The notes beneath the pieces are model-generated. The model searched no databases and was not told where the DNA came from. It saw only the letters and a list, made by a program, of their open reading frames with translations. 64,000 nucleotides of DNA from Pantoea rwandensis (GTDB taxonomy: Bacteria > Pseudomonadota > Gammaproteobacteria > Enterobacterales > Enterobacteriaceae): NCBI RefSeq assembly GCF_002095475.1, contig NZ_MLFR01000005.1, forward strand, positions 124,001-188,000, read 5' to 3'. This document shows, in pieces, positions 51,765 through 60,615 of this stretch (within the stretch, counting starts at the first letter, position 1; the number at the start of each line of letters is the position of its first letter). The translations under genes and the position numbers were made by a program.

Positions 51765-52716
51765 CTTTTTTAAGCAGCGAACTGGCGAGAATCAGCCGCG
51801 AAATGAGCACTGAAGCGGCGAAAGTGACCACTAGCAGCGTCAGTTTGGCAGCCAGCGAGTTGATGGGGATCACTGATGTGATGAGATCAAACACCGAGTA
51901 GTGAAGAATATACACCCCCGTCATCGTCTTGCTGATGGTGGACAGAATCGTCTCCTTGAACACCACATTGCGACGAAAGCGAACGCGACTGGCGGCCACG
52001 ATCAGTACTACTACCAGAAGATAAATTTGTGACCCGGTGAGAAGAAAAGCATTTCGATCGGCTTTGAACAGAGCAAAGAAAAAGTGTTGTTCATAAAGCC
52101 AGGTGAACAGATAGATAAAGGGCAGGGAGATCGCGGCCGCGCGCGTTACACTCTTGCGGTTAAGCCAATTCTCGATCACCGGTTCACATAATAGCTGGCC
52201 GGTGAGGTAAAACAGTAACCATGTCCAGATGCGATATTGCGGCTCCAGCCTGAAGAGGCTGACATCGGGATACAGCACCGCGAGCAAGTCGTAGCCATAC
52301 GAGAATACGAGCAGGGTGAGCACCAGTAAACCAAAGGTGACACGGTGTAGTGTTAGCCAGGCAATCAGTGGGTGGAAGCTGTAGATAACCACGAAGGAAA
52401 ACACAAACCATGGCTGAATCAGATAGCCGCGCTGGTAGGGTTCCCAAAGGTAATACACCGTCATCCAGAAGAGAAAAACGATCACCACATTCCTGATTTT
52501 CGTCAACTGCCAGCGCAGGTCCTGCTCGGCTCGCGCATCCATGATGCCCGCCACCACAAAGAACAACGGCGTGGCAATGGTCGAGATAAAGGTCAGAAAG
52601 GCTAGAATCCAGTGGTAATCATAATCGTAGCGGTCCCAAGTGTTATATAGGGTAAAGAACGTCACCGCTGCCATGCATCCCATGGTCTTGATGACATTCA
52701 GCCCAGTGACGTTCAT
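51751..52716 (-). CDS. Acyltransferase family 3 membrane protein
   Basis: A 321-aa protein with about ten membrane segments and the organisation of acyltransferase-3 enzymes (OafA, WecH). It opens VTGLNVIKTMGCMAAVTFFT, has TPLFFVVAGIM with the loop motif near residue 55, and KTMTGVYILHYSVFDLI near the C-terminus. The usual catalytic histidine in the first helix (R..A...VvxxH) is not obvious: residues 16-25 read AAVTFFTLYN, so activity may differ. These enzymes O-acetylate or succinylate surface glycans. It converges with the hydrolase gene (14-base overlap) and precedes nothing in its own operon other than the RND genes transcribed in the same direction upstream. Confidence 0.8.
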   Translation of the reverse strand: MNVTGLNVIKTMGCMAAVTFFTLYNTWDRYDYDYHWILAFLTFISTIATPLFFVVAGIMDARAEQDLRWQLTKIRNVVIVFLFWMTVYYLWEPYQRGYLIQPWFVFSFVVIYSFHPLIAWLTLHRVTFGLLVLTLLVFSYGYDLLAVLYPDVSLFRLEPQYRIWTWLLFYLTGQLLCEPVIENWLNRKSVTRAAAISLPFIYLFTWLYEQHFFFALFKADRNAFLLTGSQIYLLVVVLIVAASRVRFRRNVVFKETILSTISKTMTGVYILHYSVFDLITSVIPINSLAAKLTLLVVTFAASVLISRLILASSLLKKVITL

Positions 52717-52718
52717 GG

Positions 52719-55700
52719 CTAAGCGGCTGTCTTAGGCCGATGGAAGCAGGCGTAGATCACCGGTAATACCAACAGCGTGAGTACCGTAGCAAAGCCCAGC
52801 CCAAACATAATCACCACCGCCATGCTCTGGAAGAACACATCACGCAATAGCGGCGCCAGGCCTAAAACAGTGGTGAAGGCGGTGAGCAGAATCGGGCGTA
52901 AACGCGAAGTGGCGGCGTAAAGGATCGCTTCATGCTGCGGTTTAGCCTGCTTCTGCTGTTCAATTTCCTCAACCAGCACAATGCCATTACGAATTAACAT
53001 CCCGCTCAGGCTGAGTAAGCCAATCAGCGCCATAAAGCCGAAAGGAATACCGGTGATCAGGAAGCCAGGCGTTACGCCAATTAGCGCCAATGGCACGGTC
53101 AGCCAGATAGCGACAGCATTCTTCAGTGAGCTAAACATCAGTACCGTAATCACAAACATCACCAGATAACCGAGTGGCAAGGTGCTAAATACCCCGGCCT
53201 GGGCATCGCTGGAGCTTTCCGCGTCGCCACCCCATTCGATGCTGTAACCGTGCGGCAGCGGAATCTGATCGATTTGCGGTTTCACGCGCGCCAAAATATC
53301 ACCCGAAGTATCGCTGCTGAGCGGATTAGGGTCGGTTTGCACAGTCAGCACACGGCTGCGATCACGGCGTAGAATCAACGGATCTTCCCACTCCAGTTTA
53401 AAACCACTCACCACATTACTTAGCGGGATGTAATGCTGCTGACTTTGGCTCCACACCAGCACATTGTTGAGATGGTTAGCATCCTGACGTTCACTGGCTG
53501 GTGGGCGCACGACGACTGGTAACAGGTCTGCCCCTTCGCGATATAGCCCGACGCGGCTGCCGGTAAAGTTCATCTGCAAGGCGTTATCAACTTCCTGCTT
53601 ATCTACCCCGAGTTCACGCCCCAATGCAGGGTTAAACTGTGGGCGAATCACTTTACTGCGGTTTTGCCAGTCATTGCGCACGCTATCGGTGGCAGGATCT
53701 TGTGACAGGATATCGCCGACCTGGCTGGCTATCATGCGCATACGGTCGGGATCGGGCCCTTTAATACGCACCTCAATCGCACTGCCGCCAGAAGGGCCAA
53801 ACATCACGCGCTTGGTACTGGCATTTACTTGCGGATACTGCCGCGCAATATAGGCATCAATGTTGCGCGAGAGGGCGGCAATTTTTCGCTGATCGTCCAT
53901 GCGCACCATAATTTGCGCATAGTTGCTGTACTGGCGCTGCCCGTTATAGGTGAGGATAAAGCGCATGCTTCCCTGACCAATGGTGGTCACCGTGGAGACC
54001 ACGCCTTGCTGCCCAGTGATCGATTTTTCAATGTCGCTGGCCATCTGTTCCGTCGATTTAATGTCCGTGCCGTAGGGCAGCCAGAGATCGACAAAGAAGA
54101 TCGGCGTATTGGAGGAGGGGAAGAAGTTTTGTCGTACCGAACCAAAGCCCCATACCGACAACGCCAACAGCACGGCCATCACCGAAAGCGTAATGACTTT
54201 TTGGTTGAGTAGCGCTTTCAGGGTGCGCTGGTAAAGCTGGTAAAAACCGCCGTCATAGGGTGACTTGTCGGTTTGTGCGGCGCCATCCGTTCCCGCTTTG
54301 AACAACCACCACTTGATCAACACCGGCGTGATGGTGAGCGCCGAGAACCAACTGAGCATCAGCGAGATCAGTAATACCTGGAACAGGGATTTACAGTATT
54401 CGCCGGTGGAGTCCTGCGACAATCCAATCGGCGCGAAGGCCAGAATCGCGATTATTGTCGCGCCTAACAGCGGAAAGGCGGAGCGGCGGATAACGAAGTT
54501 CATCGACGAGACCAGCGATGACCCTTGCTGGCGGGCGATCAGCACGCCTTCAACAATCACGATGGCATTATCGACCAGCATACTCAGCGCAATGATCAAC
54601 GCACCTAGCGAGATACGCTGCAACTCAATGCCCCACAGATACATGATCAGCAGGGTACCTAATACGTTGAGTGCCAGCGATAGCGCGATAATAATGCCGC
54701 TGCGTACGCCCATAAAGATCAGCAGCACGCCAACAACAATCGCCAACGCCATCAGGAAGTTGGTGATAAAGCCATTCACCGAATGCGCCACTTCCGCAGC
54801 CTGGTCATAAAACATATTGATCTGGATGCCAGCCGGTTTTTCCGCCGACATCTGCTGTAGTTTGGCTTCCAACGCGCGACCGACATCAATCACGTTGACA
54901 CCAGGAATGAAGGAGACGCCCATGGTGACGGCGGGTTTTCCACTCGCGTGGTAGATGCTGGTGGGCGATTCACTCAGCCCGCGTGACAGGGTGGCGATAT
55001 CGCGCAGACGCGTGGTGGCTGTTGCGCCGATGGGGCTCACCAACAGGTCGCTCAGCTCATCAATGTTCTCAAACTCTCCTGTGGGGTGGAGGCGGATTGA
55101 TTCGGTACCAGATTTGATATCCCCGGCACTGGACACCACATTCAGACGGCTCAACGCGCTGGAGAGTTGCGTTAAGGTGATACCGCGTGCAGCCATTTTC
55201 GTCAGGGAAACATCAACGTTAACTTGCTGCGGAATGACACCGCCCAACGTGACTTTGCCCACGCCGGGCACAAGCGCCAGTTCGCGCCGCAGCTGTTCTG
55301 CATATTGCACCAGCTCGGGGTTACTGAAGTTGTCACCGGAAATCGCGAAGAAAAAGCCAAATACATCGCCAAAATCGTCATTAACGAACGGCGCCGCCAC
55401 GCCCGGAGGGAAAAAGCGTGCCGCATCACCCACGCGCCGCCGCAGTTCATCCCAGATCTGGGGTAATTCATTGGAATGGTAGCGTGAGTCAATGTTGACG
55501 GTGATTTGCGATAAACCGTTAGAAGAAATAGAACTGACGTTATCCAGATAGGGCAGTTGCTGCAGGGCATTTTCCAGTGGCAGCGTGACTTCTTCTTCCA
55601 CCTGCTGCGCGGAGGCGCCTGGATATTGGGTGACGACCACCGCTGTTTTAATGGTGAAGGCGGGATCTTCTAGCCGACCAATATTTAGCAGTGCAAAAAT

Positions 55701-55775
55701 ACCCCCGACGCCTAACAGCAAAATGGCCAGCCAAACGCGGATCGGGTTATCAATAAACTGTCGGGAGATATCCAT
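52719..55775 (-). CDS. RND efflux transporter permease (AcrB superfamily)
   Basis: A 1018-aa inner-membrane pump of normal RND length. It has the first helix plus porter domain (WLAILLLGVGGIFALLNIGR, VVTQYPGASAQQVEEEVTLP LE), the TM4 motif LSMLVDNAIVIVEG and the TM10 motif LIGLLSLSGMLIRNGIVLVE EIE. In AcrB the TM4 proton relay is Asp-Asp; here it is Asp-Asn, and the TM10 Lys is Arg, a pattern seen in some non-AcrB pumps. Its start overlaps the adaptor stop by one base. Substrate unknown; no outer-membrane channel gene is adjacent. Confidence 0.9.
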   Translation of the reverse strand: MDISRQFIDNPIRVWLAILLLGVGGIFALLNIGRLEDPAFTIKTAVVVTQYPGASAQQVEEEVTLPLENALQQLPYLDNVSSISSNGLSQITVNIDSRYHSNELPQIWDELRRRVGDAARFFPPGVAAPFVNDDFGDVFGFFFAISGDNFSNPELVQYAEQLRRELALVPGVGKVTLGGVIPQQVNVDVSLTKMAARGITLTQLSSALSRLNVVSSAGDIKSGTESIRLHPTGEFENIDELSDLLVSPIGATATTRLRDIATLSRGLSESPTSIYHASGKPAVTMGVSFIPGVNVIDVGRALEAKLQQMSAEKPAGIQINMFYDQAAEVAHSVNGFITNFLMALAIVVGVLLIFMGVRSGIIIALSLALNVLGTLLIMYLWGIELQRISLGALIIALSMLVDNAIVIVEGVLIARQQGSSLVSSMNFVIRRSAFPLLGATIIAILAFAPIGLSQDSTGEYCKSLFQVLLISLMLSWFSALTITPVLIKWWLFKAGTDGAAQTDKSPYDGGFYQLYQRTLKALLNQKVITLSVMAVLLALSVWGFGSVRQNFFPSSNTPIFFVDLWLPYGTDIKSTEQMASDIEKSITGQQGVVSTVTTIGQGSMRFILTYNGQRQYSNYAQIMVRMDDQRKIAALSRNIDAYIARQYPQVNASTKRVMFGPSGGSAIEVRIKGPDPDRMRMIASQVGDILSQDPATDSVRNDWQNRSKVIRPQFNPALGRELGVDKQEVDNALQMNFTGSRVGLYREGADLLPVVVRPPASERQDANHLNNVLVWSQSQQHYIPLSNVVSGFKLEWEDPLILRRDRSRVLTVQTDPNPLSSDTSGDILARVKPQIDQIPLPHGYSIEWGGDAESSSDAQAGVFSTLPLGYLVMFVITVLMFSSLKNAVAIWLTVPLALIGVTPGFLITGIPFGFMALIGLLSLSGMLIRNGIVLVEEIEQQKQAKPQHEAILYAATSRLRPILLTAFTTVLGLAPLLRDVFFQSMAVVIMFGLGFATVLTLLVLPVIYACFHRPKTAA

Positions 55776-56857
55776 TACAGACCCCGCTCACGCGTCCAGA
55801 TGCGCACCGCTTGTTGGGCATGCAATTCATTGACGCCAGCCGCAACCACGCGCTCACCGGCATGTAATCCTTCGGTGATCACCACACCTTGATCGGTGAC
55901 TTCGCCGACCGTGACTTTGCGATCTTCCAACTGCAATTGATCACCACTGCCTTGTACGACCCAGACATGCGGTTCATTACGTTGGCTATTGTCCGGGTTG
56001 AACACCGCCTCGACCGGCACCACCAGCGACTCACGACTGACGTTGGCAGGCAGGTTCGCAAGGTTAATGGTGACGGTCCCGCTCACTCCGCCAACGGCAG
56101 GAAAATCCGCAGGACGCGGCATGGTTAAAATCACCTGCCAGGTCAGAGTATTGCTGCTACTGCTGCCGGTGTGCTCTTTGTAGGTCGCTTCAAATTGACG
56201 GTCTGGCAACGTATTGATGCGCACTACCGGACGGTAAGTCAGGTTGCGGATATCCAGCGCGGTGAAGAGGTTTTCCGGTACGTTGAACACCACATCGAGC
56301 AAGTCGGTGCGAGTCAAAGTCGCGATGGTTTGGCCAGCAGCCACAACCTGATGATTCCGCACGTTCACCGTCGCGGCGGTTCCGCTAAAGGGCGCACTCA
56401 GCGTCATCTGACTTAATTCTTCGCGGGCAATTTGTAACGCAGCATTGGCGGCATCGCGATTAGCACGTTGCACATCCATTTCAGATTGCGATATCGCCTG
56501 CCGGCCTGAAAGAGTTTGAAAACGCGCAAATTGACGTTGCGCCAGAGTAGCAGCGGTTTGTCGCTCATTGACGCGTTGCTGGGCTTCCCGTGCCACCAGG
56601 CGAGCCAGCACTTGCCCTTGTGTCACCGCATTACCTTGACGGATCTCCAGTGCATCGATCTGCCCTCCACGTTTAAACGACAAATCGGTTGAGTCACCCG
56701 ATTCAATACGGGCGGGAAAGATGCGCTGTTGAGATTGGCCTGAAGCGACGACCTCCACCACTTTAACCATTCTAGGTAGCGGTGAAACTTCCTGTTTTTT
56801 TTGATCGCAACCCGTTGTTATTAATATAACAATGGCAATCAGAGAAAAATAACGCAT
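55775..56857 (-). CDS. RND periplasmic adaptor lipoprotein (MFP)
   Basis: A 360-aa membrane-fusion protein. ATG 56857 follows AGGGGAA at a good distance; a GTG directly before it is in frame. The lipoprotein signal IAIVILITTGC places the acylated Cys near residue 17. A coiled-coil hairpin (TAATLAQRQFARFQTLSGRQ AISQSEMDVQRANRDAANAA) separates two lipoyl halves (FKRGGQIDALEIRQGNAVTQ; LSAPFSGTAATVNVRNHQVV), then beta-barrel and proximal domains. It joins the RND pump to an outer-membrane factor. No regulator is adjacent. Confidence 0.9.
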   Translation of the reverse strand: MRYFSLIAIVILITTGCDQKKQEVSPLPRMVKVVEVVASGQSQQRIFPARIESGDSTDLSFKRGGQIDALEIRQGNAVTQGQVLARLVAREAQQRVNERQTAATLAQRQFARFQTLSGRQAISQSEMDVQRANRDAANAALQIAREELSQMTLSAPFSGTAATVNVRNHQVVAAGQTIATLTRTDLLDVVFNVPENLFTALDIRNLTYRPVVRINTLPDRQFEATYKEHTGSSSSNTLTWQVILTMPRPADFPAVGGVSGTVTINLANLPANVSRESLVVPVEAVFNPDNSQRNEPHVWVVQGSGDQLQLEDRKVTVGEVTDQGVVITEGLHAGERVVAAGVNELHAQQAVRIWTRERGL

Positions 56858-56915
56858 CACAGAGTTCCCCTTTGCAATACCGGTTTAATTTTTAGCGTTA
56901 TTATTAGCGGCTAAT

Positions 56916-57026
56916 TTATTCGCCCAACATAGAAACCACCGCGTAAGTGAATAGCCCTACCGCAGAACAGGTGATTATCGCTAACACAACATACAGACTT
57001 AGACGTAGCAGACTATAGTCCGGCAT
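56916..57026 (-). CDS. Small single-pass membrane protein (36 aa)
   Basis: Reading the minus strand from ATG 57026 gives 36 residues: a short polar start (MPDYSLLRLS), one hydrophobic helix (LYVVLAIITCSAVGLFTYAV) and the tail VSMLGE, then TAA at 56916. A strong GGAGG lies five bases before the ATG, which is better than for many larger genes here. It is 58 bases upstream of the RND adaptor start, in the same direction, so it could be co-transcribed and act as a small pump-associated subunit like AcrZ; that link is speculative. No family recognised. Confidence 0.6.
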   Translation of the reverse strand: MPDYSLLRLSLYVVLAIITCSAVGLFTYAVVSMLGE

Positions 57027-57613
57027 CGCGGCCTCCATTAACCTTGACCGCAATCATACGGCGCCACGGTTTTAAAGTTGGGAGAGATTCATGGGGTTGT
57101 TTTTTCTATGAATGAGCATAGTCCCACAAATCAGAATTTGTAAAGTTTGTTGAATTCAATAGATTTTAATCATTTATCAAGATATTAGGCTGCAAATGCT
57201 CCCTTTGTCGGACTATTAATCTGCGATTTCAGTATTAGAAACTGGCTGCATAATGCGGGTGTTTTTGTTCACTCACTATGATTTATATCATGGTCGCATC
57301 AGAAATATCTTATTAATCTATGGGTTAATGTTTTCGCTGTTGTTGATTTGATGTTTTTCTTTTTGGGGGTGAATAAGATGAATAACCCTGTGCTACGTTT
57401 ATAACGTCCATTTTTTCAAATCGATAGTTATGTCGTATAGATTAAATTCCTGCCCCTTTTCTGTGGGCAGCCACTAATTGCATATCTTTAAGTTATAACG
57501 GGCATCATCTCAACAGCGCGTCGATGTTTTTTCTATGAATTCGAAGTGGATGGATCTGTTAATAACGAGATATCACCGCCTTGATTTCCGAAACAGGATT
57601 TGAGGAGAAAGCG
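57027..57613. other. Gene-free AT-rich region upstream of the P-type ATPase gene
   Basis: 587 bases without a supportable gene. At 57278-57291 ATGAT-TTAT-ATCAT resembles an FNR/CRP-family half-site pair (FNR consensus TTGAT-N4-ATCAA, 8 of 10 matched). Promoters for the divergent small membrane protein and the ATPase must lie here, but no convincing sigma70 box stands out. Confidence 0.4.
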
Positions 57614-60301
57614 ATGAATACGGGTAAATCGGAAAGTGCGTACTATCATCTCTCTGTCGATGAAACACTATCGAAAACAGAGAGTTCAGTGGAAGGTATC
57701 AGCAGTGCGGAAGCCGCAGCGCGCTTGCAACAGTACGGGGAAAATGCGCTGCCGCAAAAACCCGGTAAGCCTGCGTGGCTACGTTTTCTGGCTCATTTTA
57801 ACGATGTTTTAATCTACGTCTTGCTGGCGGCGGCGCTGCTTACAGCAGTGATGGGCCATTGGGTCGATACGCTGGTCATTTTAGGCGTGGCGGTGGTCAA
57901 TGCGTTAATTGGTCATATTCAGGAGAGCAATGCCGCGAAATCACTGCAAAGTATTCGCAACATGCTCTCCAGTGAGACGGTGGTGATCCGCGCGGGCAAT
58001 CATGAAACCTTGCCCACGACTGCGCTGGTGCCAGGTGATGTGGTGGTGATTCGCGCCGGGGACCGTATTCCTGCGGACCTGCGCGTTATCGAAGCGCACA
58101 ACCTGCGTGTGGAAGAGGCCATCCTTACCGGGGAATCCACGGTCGTTGAGAAAATCACAGACGCGTTAAGCGGTGATTTACCCTTGGGCGATCGCACCAA
58201 TCTGTTGTTCTCCGGCACCACCGTCAGTTCAGGCGGCGGTAAGGGGCTGGTGGTCGCCACTGGCGGGGAAACAGAACTGGGACACATCAACCAGATGATG
58301 TCCGACATTGAGAAACATCGTACGCCGCTGCTGGTGCAAATGGACAAGTTGGGTAAAGCCATCTTCCTGATCATCCTGGCGATGATGGCCGCGCTGTTTG
58401 TCTTCAGCCTGCTGTTCCGTGACATGCCAGTTTCGGAGCTGATGCTCTCCTTAATCAGTCTGGCCGTTGCGTCGGTTCCCGAAGGCTTACCGGCCATCAT
58501 CTCCATCATCCTCTCCCTTGGCGTGCAGACCATGGCGAAGCAGAAGGCGATCATTCGCAAGCTGCCAACGGTCGAAACGTTAGGGGCGATGACGGTTATC
58601 TGCTCAGATAAAACCGGTACCCTGACCATGAATGAGATGACGGTGAAAGCGGTGATTACTGCCGACCACATCTATCGGGTCGAAGGTGACAGCTATGAAC
58701 CTGTCGGGGCGATTCACAAAACCGATGATGCGCTGCCGATTACCGTCACCGAAGGGTCGTTACTGGAACGTTATCTACGCACCATTGATTTGTGCAATGA
58801 CAGCCAGTTGGTCAAGGACGAGAGCGGGCTATGGAAAATCACCGGGGGCCCAACAGAAGGTGCCTTGAAAGTGCTGGCAGCGAAGGGACAGTTGCCGGTA
58901 GTGACGACAGAAATGCGCAGTAAAATTCCGTTCGATTCGCAATATAAGTATATGTCGACGCTTTACCGTGTCGGTGATGAAGAGCGCGTATTGGTTACTG
59001 GCGCGCCTGATGTGCTGTTCAGACTTTGCCAACAGCAGCAAACCGAAAACGGCTTACAGCCGCTGGACCTTCCGTTTTGGGAAGCCAAAATCGAAGAGTA
59101 CGCACGGGAAGGTTTGCGCATGGTGGCGGCGGCATGGAAACCCGCGATGCCAGGACAAACTACTTTGGACCATACTGACCTGCAACAGGGCGTGATCTTG
59201 CTGGGTATTGCCGGGATGATGGACCCACCACGCCCCGAAGCGATCACCGCGATCCGCGACTGTCTGCAAGCGGGCATCCGCGTCAAAATGATTACCGGCG
59301 ACCATCCACAAACCGCGATGAGTATTGGTCAGATGCTCGGTATCGGTAATGCCAATAGCGCCATCACCGGACGTGAATTGGAAGTGATGGATGACCACCA
59401 ACTGAGCGAAGCGGCACAGGCTTACGATATCTTTGCGCGCACCAGCCCCGAAGATAAATTCCGCCTGGTGCAGGCGCTGCAAAGTAAAAAAGAAGTGGTA
59501 GGCATGACCGGGGATGGCGTAAACGATGCGCCCGCCTTGAAACAGGCCGATGTCGGTGTGGCGATGGGCATTAAAGGGACCGAAGTCACCAAAGAAGCTG
59601 CAGATATGGTGTTAACGGATGATAACTTCGCCACCATCGCCAGCGCCGTACGAGAAGGGCGTCGAGTTTATGACAACCTGAAAAAGACCATCTTGTTCAT
59701 CATGCCTACCAACCTTGCACAGGGGCTGTTGATCATCATCGCGCTACTCGCGGGGAATTTAATCCCGCTCACGCCGGTATTGATTCTGTGGATGAACATG
59801 GCGACATCGGCCACGCTTTCATTTGGACTGGCGTTTGAGGAAGGTGAGAAAAACATCATGCGCCGCCCACCTCGCGATCCTAAACTGCACGTAATGGATG
59901 GCTTTGCGATCTGGCGTGTGATTTTTGTCGGTTCGATGATTGCCATCAGTGCCTTCGTGCTGGAAGCCTGGCTGCAACCACGCGGCTACTCACCGGAGTT
60001 TATTCGTACGGTGTTGCTGCAAACCCTGGTAACGGCACAGTGGTTCTATATGTTGAACTGCCGCGTGTCCGATGGTTTCTCATTAAGCAAAGGTCTGCTG
60101 ATGAATAAAGGCATTTGGATCGTCAGCGCCGTGCTACTGGTACTGCAATTGCTGATCATCTATGCGCCGTTTATGCAGTTGCTGTTTGGCACAACCGGAC
60201 TGCCATTCCGCTATTGGGTGATCACCTTCATCATCGGATTTGTCATGTTCCTGATTGTCGAAATTGAGAAACCTCTAACCCGCAAATTCAGAACGGCCTA
60301 G
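57614..60301 (+). CDS. Cation-transporting P-type ATPase (P2A/Ca2+-ATPase-like)
   Basis: An 895-aa P-type ATPase. ATG 57614 is preceded by GAGGAGAAAGCG; an in-frame start 33 bases earlier has no ribosome site. Order of parts: cation-ATPase N-terminal domain (LSVDETLSKTESSVEGISSA EAAARLQQYGENALP), actuator loop with TGES (ILTGESTVVEK), the TM4 ion-site PEGLPA, phosphorylated Asp332 in SDKTGTLTMNE, KGAPE-like VTGAPDVLF, hinge GMTGDGVNDAPALKQADVGV AMG. The VASVPEGLPAIISIILSLGV motif points to SERCA/PMR1-type pumps of Ca2+ or Mn2+, though bacterial members may move other cations. The C-terminal six helices are complete. Confidence 0.9.
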   Translation: MNTGKSESAYYHLSVDETLSKTESSVEGISSAEAAARLQQYGENALPQKPGKPAWLRFLAHFNDVLIYVLLAAALLTAVMGHWVDTLVILGVAVVNALIGHIQESNAAKSLQSIRNMLSSETVVIRAGNHETLPTTALVPGDVVVIRAGDRIPADLRVIEAHNLRVEEAILTGESTVVEKITDALSGDLPLGDRTNLLFSGTTVSSGGGKGLVVATGGETELGHINQMMSDIEKHRTPLLVQMDKLGKAIFLIILAMMAALFVFSLLFRDMPVSELMLSLISLAVASVPEGLPAIISIILSLGVQTMAKQKAIIRKLPTVETLGAMTVICSDKTGTLTMNEMTVKAVITADHIYRVEGDSYEPVGAIHKTDDALPITVTEGSLLERYLRTIDLCNDSQLVKDESGLWKITGGPTEGALKVLAAKGQLPVVTTEMRSKIPFDSQYKYMSTLYRVGDEERVLVTGAPDVLFRLCQQQQTENGLQPLDLPFWEAKIEEYAREGLRMVAAAWKPAMPGQTTLDHTDLQQGVILLGIAGMMDPPRPEAITAIRDCLQAGIRVKMITGDHPQTAMSIGQMLGIGNANSAITGRELEVMDDHQLSEAAQAYDIFARTSPEDKFRLVQALQSKKEVVGMTGDGVNDAPALKQADVGVAMGIKGTEVTKEAADMVLTDDNFATIASAVREGRRVYDNLKKTILFIMPTNLAQGLLIIIALLAGNLIPLTPVLILWMNMATSATLSFGLAFEEGEKNIMRRPPRDPKLHVMDGFAIWRVIFVGSMIAISAFVLEAWLQPRGYSPEFIRTVLLQTLVTAQWFYMLNCRVSDGFSLSKGLLMNKGIWIVSAVLLVLQLLIIYAPFMQLLFGTTGLPFRYWVITFIIGFVMFLIVEIEKPLTRKFRTA

Positions 60302-60309
60302 TCAGTTAA

Positions 60310-60343
60310 CAGCACCTGCTCAGGCGGGTGCTGTCTCTTCTTC
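60310..60343 (+). terminator. Terminator after the P-type ATPase gene
   Basis: CAGCACC (60310-60316) and GGTGCTG (60327-60333) form a 7-bp stem with a 10-base loop, followed by TCTCTTCTTC. It separates the ATPase from the riboswitch leader. Confidence 0.65.
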
Positions 60344-60385
60344 ACTCCCTTGACACCTAAGCTGGCAACACCCTAGACTGCCTTT

Positions 60386-60502
60386 TGTTCCAAGGGGTGC
60401 CCAGATAGTGGGCTGAGATTCTACCCGCTGGCGATATGTGGCTGGCAACGTAGTGACCCTCCGAACCTGATCCGGCTAATACCGGCGTAGGGATGCGGGA
60501 CA
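60386..60502 (+). promoter_or_regulatory. TPP riboswitch (THI box) in the leader of the luxE/luxC-like operon
   Basis: All conserved THI-box blocks are present in order: AAGGGGTGCCC (60392-60402), GGGCTGAGATTCTACCC (from 60410; CTGAGAT is the pyrimidine-binding T-loop), and GAACCTGATCCGGCTAAT then ACCGGCGTAGGGA, the invariant 3' half. TGTTCC (60386) and GGGACA (60497) close P1. Between it and the start codon at 60616, AGGGCG-CAATCA-CGCCCT (60504-60521) can form a hairpin that could act in the switch; there is no strong T tract, so control of translation or a weak terminator are both possible. High TPP should reduce expression of the three genes that follow. Confidence 0.95.
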
Positions 60503-60615
60503 TAGGGCGCAATCACGCCCTGATTCCATCTTTGTGCTTTGTAGCGGACAGACCATCCTCAGCAGGCTTTACCTGTTTGAGAGACTTCGCACATTCGCCA
60601 CAGGTGGACCCAAAG

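Noticed and set aside
60493..60615. Extended N-terminus of the LuxE-like protein
   Set aside because: It would begin inside the riboswitch 3' arm and has no ribosome site; AGGTGG precedes ATG 60616, where family homology starts.
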